A DNA stretch of 15,198 bases from Planctomycetota bacterium. GTDB lineage: Bacteria > Planctomycetota > Phycisphaerae > Sedimentisphaerales > Anaerobacaceae. The stretch is taken from assembly GCA_017885385.1 (NCBI GenBank), contig JAFNGF010000398.1:1-15198 (forward strand), given 5' to 3'. The notes beneath the pieces are model-generated. The model ran no database searches and was not told the origin of the DNA. It saw only the letters and a program-made list of their open reading frames with translations. The translations under genes were made by a program, and so were the position numbers. Shown here piece after piece: positions 1 through 6,766 of this stretch (its first letter is position 1; every line of letters begins with the position of its first letter).

Positions 1-23
1 GGCGCCGGCCAGCATCTGGCGCC
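1..23. repeat. GC-rich hairpin at the window edge
   Basis: GGCGCC occurs at 1-6 and again at 18-23, and GCCAG (8-12) pairs with CTGGC (16-20) around a 3-nt loop. It lies about 40 bp beyond the stop codon of the oxidoreductase gene, so it could act in 3'-end formation. No T-tract is visible and the element may continue outside the window. The rest of 24-63 shows nothing recognisable. Confidence 0.3.
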
Positions 24-63
24 GAGTTATGCGTGAATGTTCCATATCACAAATTCTCCCCGA

Positions 64-1320
64 TTATGTCTTCAAACCTTTGAGGTTGGCGTCCAACTTC
101 TCTTTGCTGTTGACAATCTCATCCCAGGTAACTTTGCGGCGTTCGTATGCGGCGGTTCGGCCAAGAATGGTAATCAGATTGCTGCGGACGCTTGGCTGGA
201 CGGTTGGGTTCTTATAATTGCCGCCCGTGATATCTTTGTAGAACGTGGCGATGTTGGCGACCGCCCCTTCCTGATATATTCCCGGGCTTTTGCCGCCGCG
301 GTAGAAGTTCTCGCCGCGAATAATTACCTGTCCGCCGTATTCGGTCTCCAGCACGCCTTTTGAGCCGAACATCCGATTTCTGATGCCCTCAGGCTGAGTG
401 CCGTGGCCTTCAATCTGTCTGGAGCTAAAGGTAATGCCCACGTGATTTGGATATTCAAACAGCCCCGCAAAGTGGTCCCAGCAGGTGCCGACCGGCCGGA
501 CGGTTCGCCCGCCTGTTCCTACGGCCCAGAGGGGTTCGGCGTCCATAATCCAGCTCATAACGTCCAGCGTATGGATGTTCTGCTCGGTGATGATGTCACC
601 GGATAGCACCCGGTCCAGACCCCACGCCCGCAAGCGATTCTCGGCGCCGTCCGGGTCAGCCCGCCACGAATCATACATCCGCTTGAATGGGCAGTCCGCG
701 TGATAGATTGCCTCGCCGAAGGCGAACTCGCCGAGAGCACCTTCGCGGACGCGCTTAAGGGCCTCCATGTAGAATGGGTCGGCGCGGGTTTGGAAATCAA
801 TAAGGAAACAGAGCTTTTTGGCGGTGGCCTTTCTGCCGCTTTCAGCGATACTGTGACAGCCGGGCACATCCACCGCCAGAGGCTTGGCAACATATACGTG
901 AGAGCCGGCATCGACCGCTGCGGCAGCCTGTTCCGGATGAAAGTACGGCGGGCTTTCGACTGCCACCGCGTCCACTTTCGCCTCCAGCAGCCTGCGGTAA
1001 CCCAGCAAGCCGGTGTAAAGACGAGCCTTATCTATGCCGAATTTACCGCCGAACTGGTCGATGCGGTCCTGGAAGTAATCGGCACCAGCCACAATGTTGT
1101 ATCCACCGTGCTGCTTAAATAAGTCCATGATCCAGATTCCGCGACCTCCGCAGCCAAGCAATGCCAGATCGATCTTGGAGTTGGCGCTGGTGCCGCGCAC
1201 CAATCCCGGCTTTACAAACGTAAACGACAGAGCAGCGGCACCTGCGCCGGCAATGAACTTGCGACGACTGACTATATCTTGCTTGCCGCCCTCGATTGAA
1301 ACTTCTCGCTTTTGTAACAT
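64..1320 (-). CDS. Tat-exported Gfo/Idh/MocA-family oxidoreductase
   Basis: This 418-aa protein is probably an NAD(P)-dependent sugar or cyclitol oxidoreductase acting outside the cytoplasm. A twin-arginine signal (SRRKF, residues 18-22, then a hydrophobic stretch and a likely cleavage near residue 43) precedes a Rossmann fold with the nucleotide loop GCGGRG at 56-61. The family's catalytic-lysine motif appears as AKP (145-147) in place of the usual EKP. A conserved histidine sits in NIHTLD (His250). This architecture is heavily expanded in Planctomycetota. The start is secured by a consensus AAGGAGG 8 nt upstream. The gene follows the acyl-CoA synthetase by 15 bp, so the two are probably co-transcribed, although no shared pathway is evident. 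The substrate cannot be read from the sequence. Confidence 0.92.
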   Translation of the reverse strand: MLQKREVSIEGGKQDIVSRRKFIAGAGAAALSFTFVKPGLVRGTSANSKIDLALLGCGGRGIWIMDLFKQHGGYNIVAGADYFQDRIDQFGGKFGIDKARLYTGLLGYRRLLEAKVDAVAVESPPYFHPEQAAAAVDAGSHVYVAKPLAVDVPGCHSIAESGRKATAKKLCFLIDFQTRADPFYMEALKRVREGALGEFAFGEAIYHADCPFKRMYDSWRADPDGAENRLRAWGLDRVLSGDIITEQNIHTLDVMSWIMDAEPLWAVGTGGRTVRPVGTCWDHFAGLFEYPNHVGITFSSRQIEGHGTQPEGIRNRMFGSKGVLETEYGGQVIIRGENFYRGGKSPGIYQEGAVANIATFYKDITGGNYKNPTVQPSVRSNLITILGRTAAYERRKVTWDEIVNSKEKLDANLKGLKT

Positions 1321-1328
1321 TTGACAAT

Positions 1329-1335
1329 CCTCCTT
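1329..1335 (-). promoter_or_regulatory. Strong Shine-Dalgarno of the oxidoreductase
   Basis: AAGGAGG on the minus strand lies 8 nt before the ATG at 1320 and directly abuts the TGA stop (1336-1338) of the upstream synthetase gene. This fixes the oxidoreductase start and suggests translational coupling. Confidence 0.85.
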
Positions 1336-3054
1336 TCATACCTTAATATAGGCTTCCCGTTTGATCTTGCCGGTGGAAGTCTTCTGAAATTCGTCTATTC
1401 TTATTTCAAGATGCTGTGACGAGACCTTCTCGAAGCCGGATAGCTGCCGGCTGTTTTTCTGGCACTCATTGATGCTTTGCCAGACGAGTGCTTTCAGCAT
1501 TTGCGGCTGCTCGACCAGATCGGCGTAGGAAAGATTCGTGTGCGTCTCTATGGCTTCCCAGGCCGGCTGCACGATTGCCTTTATCGCTTCCTGGACAATG
1601 CCGGTCGAATCCACCTGGCAGCCGGGAACTACCAGGACCTCCTTTACAAAGCGAGCCTGAGAAAGCGCCGCTTCGACCAGCTCGGGATTGACCTTTTTTC
1701 CGCCGGGCAGCACGATCAAATACTTTTTCCGCCCGGTAATATAAAGGTTTCCGTCGCCATCGAGGTAGCCCAAATCGCCGGTGTGCAGCCAGCGGATGCC
1801 CTTGTCGTCTGTCCGGATAACCGCCTCGGTAGATCGGGCATTTTTATAGTAGCCCTTCATAATACAGGGGCCGCCCAGACAGATTTCGCCCTTTTCGCCG
1901 GGCGGCAAAACCTGATTTCTCTCGTTGACAATCTGGACAGTTAATGTCGAAATTGGCTTTCCTACAGAACCTAATTTTCGCGGACTTTCATTAAACCCGT
2001 AAACAGGAGAGTTCTCGGTCGTGCCGTAGCCTTCGTAAAAGAGCAAGCCTCTTCTCCAGAACACATCCAGCACCCACTTCGGCACCGGCGCTGAGCCGGA
2101 AAGGAAAAACCGAAGCCTGTCCCAGCCGAGCTTCCTCACAACACTCATGCCAACCAGTTTCGGTGCGCAGCGGTCGAAAAATTGCAGCAAGGGGTTCTTC
2201 TTTTTCCGTTTGGCAAGACCCTCCTCGATGTTTTTAGCGAGGACCGTATAAAGAGCCGGCACCGCAACAAAAATGGTTATGTTCTTATCCCTCATCAGCT
2301 CGGAAATCTGGCGATATTTGTTAGTGTAGATATTGGCTGCGCCAACACAAAAAGGCAAAAATTTGCCGACAGTCAGGCCAAAAGAGTGATGAGGCGGAAG
2401 TATGTGCCCAAGTCTATCTTCCTCGGCGATTCTCACCTTCTCGACCGAGCCCTCGATGTTGGCGATCAGATTGGCGTGAGTTAGCTCCACCTCGCGCGGG
2501 TCGCCGGTGGTGCCGGAGGTGCACAGAATTACGGCGGTATCATCAGCTTGAACCTGCGGGGCAATCTCCACCAGCAATTGGCCGGCATCCGGTGACGCAT
2601 CATAAGATGGCACCCGCGTCATTTCAATAAAGCCCAGGCCGCGTCCGCGCCCAAAGTCTTGCAGCTCCTGCCGGGCGTCGGCATCTTGATAATCGTCCGC
2701 CATAACAACCGCGCGACAGTCGGTATGTGTGACGTGATTCTTAACCGCCTCGACGAGCCTATCCGGGTCGATCAGCACGGGCACGGCGCCCGCGAGCACA
2801 ATGCCCCAAAGAGCCACATCCCAGTCTATGCGATTTTTGCCCAGCACCGCCACTTTGTCTTTTATCTTTATGTCAGCAGCTTGAATAAGCCACGACGCAA
2901 AGTGCTGAGCCCTGCTTTTCAACTGGCCAAAGGTCAGCTTTTCCTCTCGTTCAGTCCTGACGATTTCCAGACATTCCTTATCCAGCAGCTCGGGCCTTCC
3001 CGTAGTCTGGTGGAAAAGGTCGATTAAGGTTCGCAACCTAACTTGGCTGTGCAT
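1336..3054 (-). CDS. AMP-forming acyl-CoA synthetase (ANL superfamily)
   Basis: A 572-aa adenylate-forming enzyme that would activate a carboxylic, probably fatty, acid to an acyl-AMP and then a thioester. The family motifs occur in order: the phosphate-binding loop TSGTTG (residues 179-184), YGTTENSP, then TGDLGYLDGDGNLYITGRKK, and the C-terminal TSTGKIKRE that carries the catalytic lysine. The open frame runs upstream to 3276, but those 74 codons read through palindromic repeats (PAKAG, RESGGGGG) and are not protein-like. AAGGAGCT about 9 nt before the ATG at 3054, and the start of family-like sequence (MHSQVRLRTLIDLF), place the start there. The acyl substrate is unknown. It could also act as an acyl-ACP synthetase or as a loading enzyme for another pathway. 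Confidence 0.9.
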   Translation of the reverse strand: MHSQVRLRTLIDLFHQTTGRPELLDKECLEIVRTEREEKLTFGQLKSRAQHFASWLIQAADIKIKDKVAVLGKNRIDWDVALWGIVLAGAVPVLIDPDRLVEAVKNHVTHTDCRAVVMADDYQDADARQELQDFGRGRGLGFIEMTRVPSYDASPDAGQLLVEIAPQVQADDTAVILCTSGTTGDPREVELTHANLIANIEGSVEKVRIAEEDRLGHILPPHHSFGLTVGKFLPFCVGAANIYTNKYRQISELMRDKNITIFVAVPALYTVLAKNIEEGLAKRKKKNPLLQFFDRCAPKLVGMSVVRKLGWDRLRFFLSGSAPVPKWVLDVFWRRGLLFYEGYGTTENSPVYGFNESPRKLGSVGKPISTLTVQIVNERNQVLPPGEKGEICLGGPCIMKGYYKNARSTEAVIRTDDKGIRWLHTGDLGYLDGDGNLYITGRKKYLIVLPGGKKVNPELVEAALSQARFVKEVLVVPGCQVDSTGIVQEAIKAIVQPAWEAIETHTNLSYADLVEQPQMLKALVWQSINECQKNSRQLSGFEKVSSQHLEIRIDEFQKTSTGKIKREAYIKV

Positions 3055-3063
3055 TTTGCATTT

Positions 3064-3072
3064 AGCTCCTTC
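3064..3072 (-). promoter_or_regulatory. Shine-Dalgarno that sets the synthetase start
   Basis: AAGGAGCT on the minus strand ends 9 nt before the ATG at 3054. It is the reason for rejecting the 74-codon N-terminal extension. Confidence 0.7.
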
Positions 3073-3106
3073 GCAAGACCAGTTACCGCCCGACGCAGCT
3101 CGACCG

Positions 3107-3191
3107 ATTCCTGCTTTCGCCGGAATGATGCCACCCCCGCCCCCGCTTTCGCGGGGGTAAACTCGTGCCTGCGACAGCAGGCAGCGGGGGT
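3107..3191. repeat. Tandem cluster of three small hairpins (palindromic repeat)
   Basis: Three stem-loops follow one another. ATTCCTGC (3107-3114) pairs with GCCGGAAT (3119-3126), with one mismatch and a TTTC loop. CCCCCGC (3140-3146) pairs perfectly with GCGGGGG (3151-3157), again with a TTTC loop. GCCTGC (3167-3172) pairs with GCAGGC (3177-3182) around GACA. A further GCGGGGGT copy lies at 3184-3191. Translated, the element gives FRRND/PAKAG-like peptides familiar from intergenic repeats in many bacterial genomes. It sits in the probable 5' leader of the acyl-CoA synthetase and creates a false extension of that frame. Confidence 0.75.
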
Positions 3192-3247
3192 CACCGAAGT
3201 CCGGCGCCGGCCTAACACTCCCTCGCCAAGAGCCGCGAGTCCGGCAA

Positions 3248-3276
3248 AGTCTAACTTCCCGCGACCGATATGGCAA
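3248..3276 (-). promoter_or_regulatory. Candidate sigma70-like promoter for synthetase and oxidoreductase
   Basis: On the minus strand TTGCCA (3271-3276) is followed after 17 bp by TAGACT (3248-3253). That is 5/6 and 4/6 matches to consensus at ideal spacing. Transcription would start near 3241 and give a leader of about 185 nt containing the hairpin cluster. This rests on sequence match only, in a moderately GC-rich background. Confidence 0.35.
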
Positions 3277-3334
3277 GAATTTTCCTCGAACGGGGCTTGT
3301 TTTTTGAGCGTCTCCGATACAAAGGGCGCTTTTT

Positions 3335-4390
3335 TTACGATGCAGGATGGCAGCAGATTCTGTATGCCCTCTCGTGTCTTTGGACGTTAAAGCTAATGGG
3401 CAAAAACTTTTGTATTATCTCCATGTTCGTTTGAAGATGAGTGGAAAGCTCGTTCGTCACATAGCAGCCGCGCTTTGAGAGCGCCATATAAATCAGAAGC
3501 TGGTCGGCTAAAAAACGATCAATCGCAGCACCGCCGGCTGAGAAATCTTTCGCCTGGGCAACAACCTCACCCACTACCTCTTGAGATGGTTTACCCCGCA
3601 TGCCATACGCGGTAAATACGGTTGTTCGGCTGCTGGAGCAAAGGCGAATCATCACACAATTGCCTGCTCCGGCGGAGTCGGTGACCTCGACATGCTCGAT
3701 ATCCTGTAAGTCCAGTCCGCTTTGCGACAACAGCCTTTTCTGCCGCTGGGCGATATGGGCAGGAAGTTTGGCCGTATAAATCCGGGCGTAAATTTGTGGC
3801 TGCTCGAGGGGTTCGCAAAGCCTGCCCTGAGCGAAGTCGAAGGGGTCGATTGCCCGGCTGGTGTTTTCCTCCCAGGGCTGAACATTAATTGTCATTTTCC
3901 CACCGCCGGCTGGAAAAAAACCGGGCTTTATTAACCTACAATCGGCTTGGAAACCGGCGACGGCAACAGCCGGCAAAAAAGTCTCGCAGAAAAAATCAAA
4001 AGGCGGCGCCATTGGATTATGAGTGCCCCCGGTGACAGTAACTGTGGACGGTTGCCCGGCCAAAAATAAAGCGGGCAAAACGGCTTGAATCACTAACGAT
4101 GCGGAACCAGCCGAGCCAATATCGAAATGATAATCGCCGCTTCGGATAGAGCCGGGCTGAAAATCCAATACTTTTGAGCCTAACACAGCCCCCCGGCACT
4201 TCGCATCGCAGATTGCGCGGGCGGCTTCGACACAAACAAGATGCTGTTTAGCCAGACCTGCATTGCGCCGGGCGGCGCGGATATTGTCGATGTGCAGAGC
4301 TTTGCCCGTTATGCAGGATAGCGCCAGGCTCGTGCGCAGTATCTGACCTCCTCCTTCACCTGTACTGCCATCAATATGAACGGTCTCCAT
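3335..4390 (-). CDS. rtcA: RNA 3'-terminal phosphate cyclase RtcA
   Basis: A 351-aa cytoplasmic enzyme that uses ATP to convert RNA 3'-phosphate ends to 2',3'-cyclic phosphates through an RNA-adenylate intermediate. It opens with the family signature DGSTGEGGGQILRTSLALS (residues 7-25), then RRNAGLAKQH (41-50), GSAGSASLVIQAVLPALFLA (92-111), GGTHNPMAPPFDFF (121-134) and GFFPAGGG (157-164). The C-terminal STHLQTN matches the family's catalytic-histidine motif and puts the nucleophile at His318. Length is slightly above the usual about 340 aa because of an in-frame repeat around residues 181-195. The start is 5 bp after the kinase stop, with GGGG just upstream, so translation is probably coupled. 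The partner RtcB ligase and regulator RtcR are not in the window. Confidence 0.94.
   Translation of the reverse strand: METVHIDGSTGEGGGQILRTSLALSCITGKALHIDNIRAARRNAGLAKQHLVCVEAARAICDAKCRGAVLGSKVLDFQPGSIRSGDYHFDIGSAGSASLVIQAVLPALFLAGQPSTVTVTGGTHNPMAPPFDFFCETFLPAVAVAGFQADCRLIKPGFFPAGGGKMTINVQPWEENTSRAIDPFDFAQGRLCEPLEQPQIYARIYTAKLPAHIAQRQKRLLSQSGLDLQDIEHVEVTDSAGAGNCVMIRLCSSSRTTVFTAYGMRGKPSQEVVGEVVAQAKDFSAGGAAIDRFLADQLLIYMALSKRGCYVTNELSTHLQTNMEIIQKFLPISFNVQRHERAYRICCHPAS
3823..3845. repeat. Short repeat inserted in frame within rtcA
   Basis: The core at 3825-3844 has CCCT and AGGG at its ends around GAGCGAAGTCGA. It encodes PFDFAQGR within RtcA (residues 183-190); in other frames it reads STSLRAG or PALSEVEG. 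Peptides of this kind recur in many unrelated bacterial draft proteomes (recalled, not searched). The residues fall between the GGGK...PWEE strand and YARIYTAKLPAHIAQRQ, where RtcA homologues have a short loop. The full unit may extend over roughly 3800-3855. Confidence 0.6.
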
Positions 4391-4395
4391 ACGGC

Positions 4396-5271
4396 TTACC
4401 CCGCAGCACCGGCAATATCCGCGGCAATGTCCCCGATTACAAGGCAGCGAACTTGTCGCACATCAAGTCGGGGCGCTTTGACCACCACAACGTTACCATC
4501 CTGCTGCAAATCGGTTATTATGCCGATAGCTACATCGCTGCCCTTTTCGTCTCTCAGGCCAACCAACCGCCAAAGCAGACCTTCGTGGTTCAAACGGCGA
4601 CCACACTGCACTGCAACGTCTTCCAAATTGATATTATAAAGACACGAATCACCGAAATATTCGGCAAATTGATTCTGGCGATAGCGGCGTCTCTCTGGCG
4701 GAGATTTGACCGGTATATCTAAGGGACAGCGAATCTGCTCAAGCCGGCAGCTAAAAGTCTTCAGGCCGACAAGGATGTCACTTAATTCGTCGTTGCGCTG
4801 CACGGCCAGAATCAATGCCGGCTTTATTATCTGGTGCACCGTCCACCACAGAGCCGCTGCCGCCGGGCCTTGGATGAAACCCGGAGTATCGATGATGATT
4901 AGTCCGGCAGCCTGAGATACTTGCTGAACGCCCCGCGCAATCCCTGCAGTTAGTTGCAATAGATGACCGACCGGTGTCACGTCCCCGACGAAAGCGATGC
5001 CCGCGACGGGAAGCTGCGACAGTTCAACCTGGGGATTGTCGATAACGGCCCAGCCGACTGCCGCGGGCGGCCCGATATGGGACTGGCCGACATCGGCATC
5101 GACAATGCCAATGGGCCCGCTCGCTGCCAACCGCTTTGCCAAAGCAATCGCCAGCGTAGTTTTGCCCGTATCCACCGCCCCCAGAATCAAACAGATGCCT
5201 GCGCCTTTGGCGGACAGCAGCCCGCGGTCCAAAAGCTGCTGCGCGGTTTTATCAGCCCAATCCAGTGACAT
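4396..5271 (-). CDS. Clp1/Grc3-type polynucleotide 5'-hydroxyl kinase
   Basis: A 291-aa P-loop kinase predicted to transfer the gamma phosphate of NTP to 5'-OH ends of RNA or DNA. It shows Walker A GAVDTGKTT (31-39), the Clp1-family DADVGQ (58-63) in place of an ordinary Walker B, IIIDTPG (125-131), and an arginine-rich lid PERRRYRQ (192-199). The C-terminal beta domain holds GIITDLQQDGNVVVVKAPR (250-268), as in archaeal and eukaryotic Clp1/Grc3 proteins. The family is mainly archaeal and eukaryotic; bacterial members are fewer. The gene is 19 bp downstream of the nitroreductase and 5 bp upstream of rtcA on the same strand, supporting a role in RNA end processing. The weak GAGGGGC upstream is the only visible ribosome site. 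Preference for RNA over DNA cannot be decided here. Confidence 0.85.
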   Translation of the reverse strand: MSLDWADKTAQQLLDRGLLSAKGAGICLILGAVDTGKTTLAIALAKRLAASGPIGIVDADVGQSHIGPPAAVGWAVIDNPQVELSQLPVAGIAFVGDVTPVGHLLQLTAGIARGVQQVSQAAGLIIIDTPGFIQGPAAAALWWTVHQIIKPALILAVQRNDELSDILVGLKTFSCRLEQIRCPLDIPVKSPPERRRYRQNQFAEYFGDSCLYNINLEDVAVQCGRRLNHEGLLWRLVGLRDEKGSDVAIGIITDLQQDGNVVVVKAPRLDVRQVRCLVIGDIAADIAGAAG

Positions 5272-5290
5272 CGAAGCCCACGCCCCTCAG

Positions 5291-5878
5291 TTAGCCCCGG
5301 CAATAGCCGACCGGCACCATGTAAAGTGGCTCGAGGCCACTCGGCAGCTCAAGCACTTTGCTGACAGAGGCATCATCGAAAGCCCCTACGGCGACAGAGC
5401 CAAGCCCTAAAGATTCCGCCTGCAAGTGGACATTCTGAGCGGCGTGACCCGCCTCCATATAGACATACCGGATGCCGCGCTCACCGTAGCGGCCTGTTGT
5501 CCTGGCAAACTCAGCCGCAAATACTAGTGTCACCGCGGCAGCCGCGATAAATTCCTGTCCCCAGGCAGCAGCAGCAAGCCGGGCACGCAGGTCCTGGTCG
5601 CTGAGCCTCGCCACAGCATGCTTGCCGGGCAAATAACGAAAAAGACCCCGCTCAGTCACGACGAAAAGCTCCAGCGGATAGGTCGCTCCAGCGGATGGTA
5701 CGGTGCGATACCTGCTGTGGGCGTCCTGGCCCTGCGCCGCCCAGGCCAGCTGCCCGATCTGCTCCCATGTGAGGGGTTTCGAGGAAAACTCCCGCCGCGA
5801 CCGCCGAGCGGCGATAGTCTGCTCGAGCGACACCGAACCAGTAAGATTCGGCTTAGGAAGAGTCTCTACTTCGCGCAT
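5291..5878 (-). CDS. SagB/nitroreductase-family flavoprotein
   Basis: A 195-aa FMN-dependent oxidoreductase of the nitroreductase fold, nearest in motif to stand-alone SagB-type dehydrogenases. It shows AARRSRREF (23-31, FMN phosphate contacts), PSAGATYPLELFV (61-73), and YMEAGHAAQNVHLQAESLGLGS (140-161), followed by VGAF and the closing VPVGY. The frame stays open to 6022, but the added 48 codons run through a palindromic repeat and over a good promoter whose predicted start point is near 5902. ATG 5878 is therefore the first usable start, despite a weak ribosome site (GGGAC). No cyclodehydratase or peptide precursor is nearby, so a RiPP role is not supported; a general NAD(P)H:acceptor reductase is the safe reading. 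It leads the transcription unit containing the kinase and rtcA. Confidence 0.85.
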   Translation of the reverse strand: MREVETLPKPNLTGSVSLEQTIAARRSRREFSSKPLTWEQIGQLAWAAQGQDAHSRYRTVPSAGATYPLELFVVTERGLFRYLPGKHAVARLSDQDLRARLAAAAWGQEFIAAAAVTLVFAAEFARTTGRYGERGIRYVYMEAGHAAQNVHLQAESLGLGSVAVGAFDDASVSKVLELPSGLEPLYMVPVGYCRG

Positions 5879-5908
5879 ATTCAGTCCCGTCTCATTTGCG
5901 TCTGCCTT

Positions 5909-5937
5909 ATAATATATGCCCAACATTACCTTGTCCA
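5909..5937 (-). promoter_or_regulatory. Sigma70-like promoter of the nitroreductase-kinase-rtcA unit
   Basis: On the minus strand TGGACA (5932-5937) is followed by exactly 17 bp and TATTAT (5909-5914), each one base off consensus. Transcription would begin near 5902, leaving a 5' leader of about 24 nt before the ATG at 5878. It is one of the best promoter matches in the window and makes the three downstream genes a distinct unit from THEP1 and DUF429. Confidence 0.6.
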
Positions 5938-5963
5938 GAACGCGCAAGGTACGTAAACCTGCA

Positions 5964-6001
5964 GTGAAACCGCAGGCTAAATATTTAGCCCCCCGTTTCA
6001 C
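5964..6001. repeat. Large palindrome between DUF429 and nitroreductase
   Basis: GTGAAAC (5964-5970) pairs with GTTTCAC (5995-6001). Inside lies the perfect 16-bp palindrome GGCTAAATATTTAGCC (5975-5990), separated by 4-nt asymmetric arms. The element covers the last codons of the DUF429 frame (stop at 5985) and ends about 25 bp before the -35 box of the next promoter. It may serve as a transcription barrier, but no U-tract follows on the minus strand. Confidence 0.75.
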
Positions 6002-6755
6002 GCGGGGTCTTCTCATGCACAATCCGTGCCGGATAGAGAATCTCCATTTTCAAGCCCCTGCTGTCAAATTCAGGATTCTCAGGCAGGGTCTTGGCCTTTC
6101 TGATAACCGCCTGCCCCGCTGTCCAGGCGGCGGCAACCGCATCCAGAATATCATCCGGCCCCACTTTCTTCGGCTGCCGGGCTTGGGCCACAAACTGCTG
6201 TAAGTCCGAAAAAATCGCGGATAACAGTACTATGCGCTAATTTCGGCCAGCAAGTGTTTTCTTGTTGTGTTTTGCCGGCTTGCCGCCGGCCAGCGCCCAG
6301 AATGAAACCTCCGGATGAATTTCACGCACACGCTGCTGAAGCTGCGGAGTCATTGCCAGGTCAACTTCGCGGATCTTGCCCATTATGAAAAAGCTCTGCC
6401 GGTTCAGCTTTTTGCCGGAATGCTCGAAGCAAATCCGGCTGGCAGTTTCATAATCGCTGACGGCTAAACATGCCCTAATTGGCGGCGGGAAAATGCTGCT
6501 CGCCCGGCTTCTGCCCAGAATTCTCCGGGCCGCAACATCACACTCGCGAGGCTTGGCACCATCGCTTAAGCCAATGGGAATATCCACGCAAACTAAATCG
6601 CAACCAGTGGTTTTTGAAAGAACATCAGCAAAGGTCTTGGCCACGCAAAAGTCGTTGAGCTGCAAGACCTTTTGCCTCGTCGCTGAAGCAACCACAACGA
6701 ACCAGCCGGCTCTGCAACCATCTACGCCTGCAACCTGAAAGGACTGCTTTTTCAT
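5985..6755 (-). pseudogene. DUF429 family protein interrupted by an in-frame amber codon
   Basis: The frame opens with the DUF429 signature AGVDGCRAGW (residues 9-18) and contains DIPIGLSDG, RECDVAARR and REIHPEVSFWALAGGKP. It then reaches TAG at codon 173 (6237-6239). Reading continues in the same frame with RIVLLSAIFSDLQQF, then KKVGPDDILDAVAAAWTAG and GLKMEILYP, the expected C-terminal half of the family. A single GAG/AAG/CAG to TAG change explains this: relatives have a GRAERL-like sequence where this one reads GRN-stop-RI. The C-terminal part has no ATG at its start and no ribosome site, so separate translation is unlikely. DUF429 proteins are predicted RNase H-fold nucleases of unknown substrate. 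The gene begins 11 bp after the NTPase stop with a GAGG site. A truncated 172-aa product, a decayed gene or a sequencing error are all possible. Confidence 0.85.
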
Positions 6756-6766
6756 CGCCGCCTCTG

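Noticed and set aside
3055..3276. 74-codon N-terminal extension of the acyl-CoA synthetase frame
   Set aside because: It translates the hairpin repeats and a candidate promoter, has no family similarity, and a good ribosome site precedes the internal ATG at 3054.
3306..3336. Plus-strand AGCG...CGCT stem followed by a T-run
   Set aside because: The stem is only 4 bp with a long loop, and no plus-strand gene ends nearby.
5879..6022. 48-codon extension of the nitroreductase frame
   Set aside because: It runs through a palindrome and across a well-formed promoter whose start point lies downstream of it; the family sequence begins after 5878.
6237..6239. Pyrrolysine or amber recoding in the DUF429 gene
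   Set aside because: TAG is the normal stop of polX in the same window and no recoding element or suppressor gene is visible; mutation or sequencing error is simpler.
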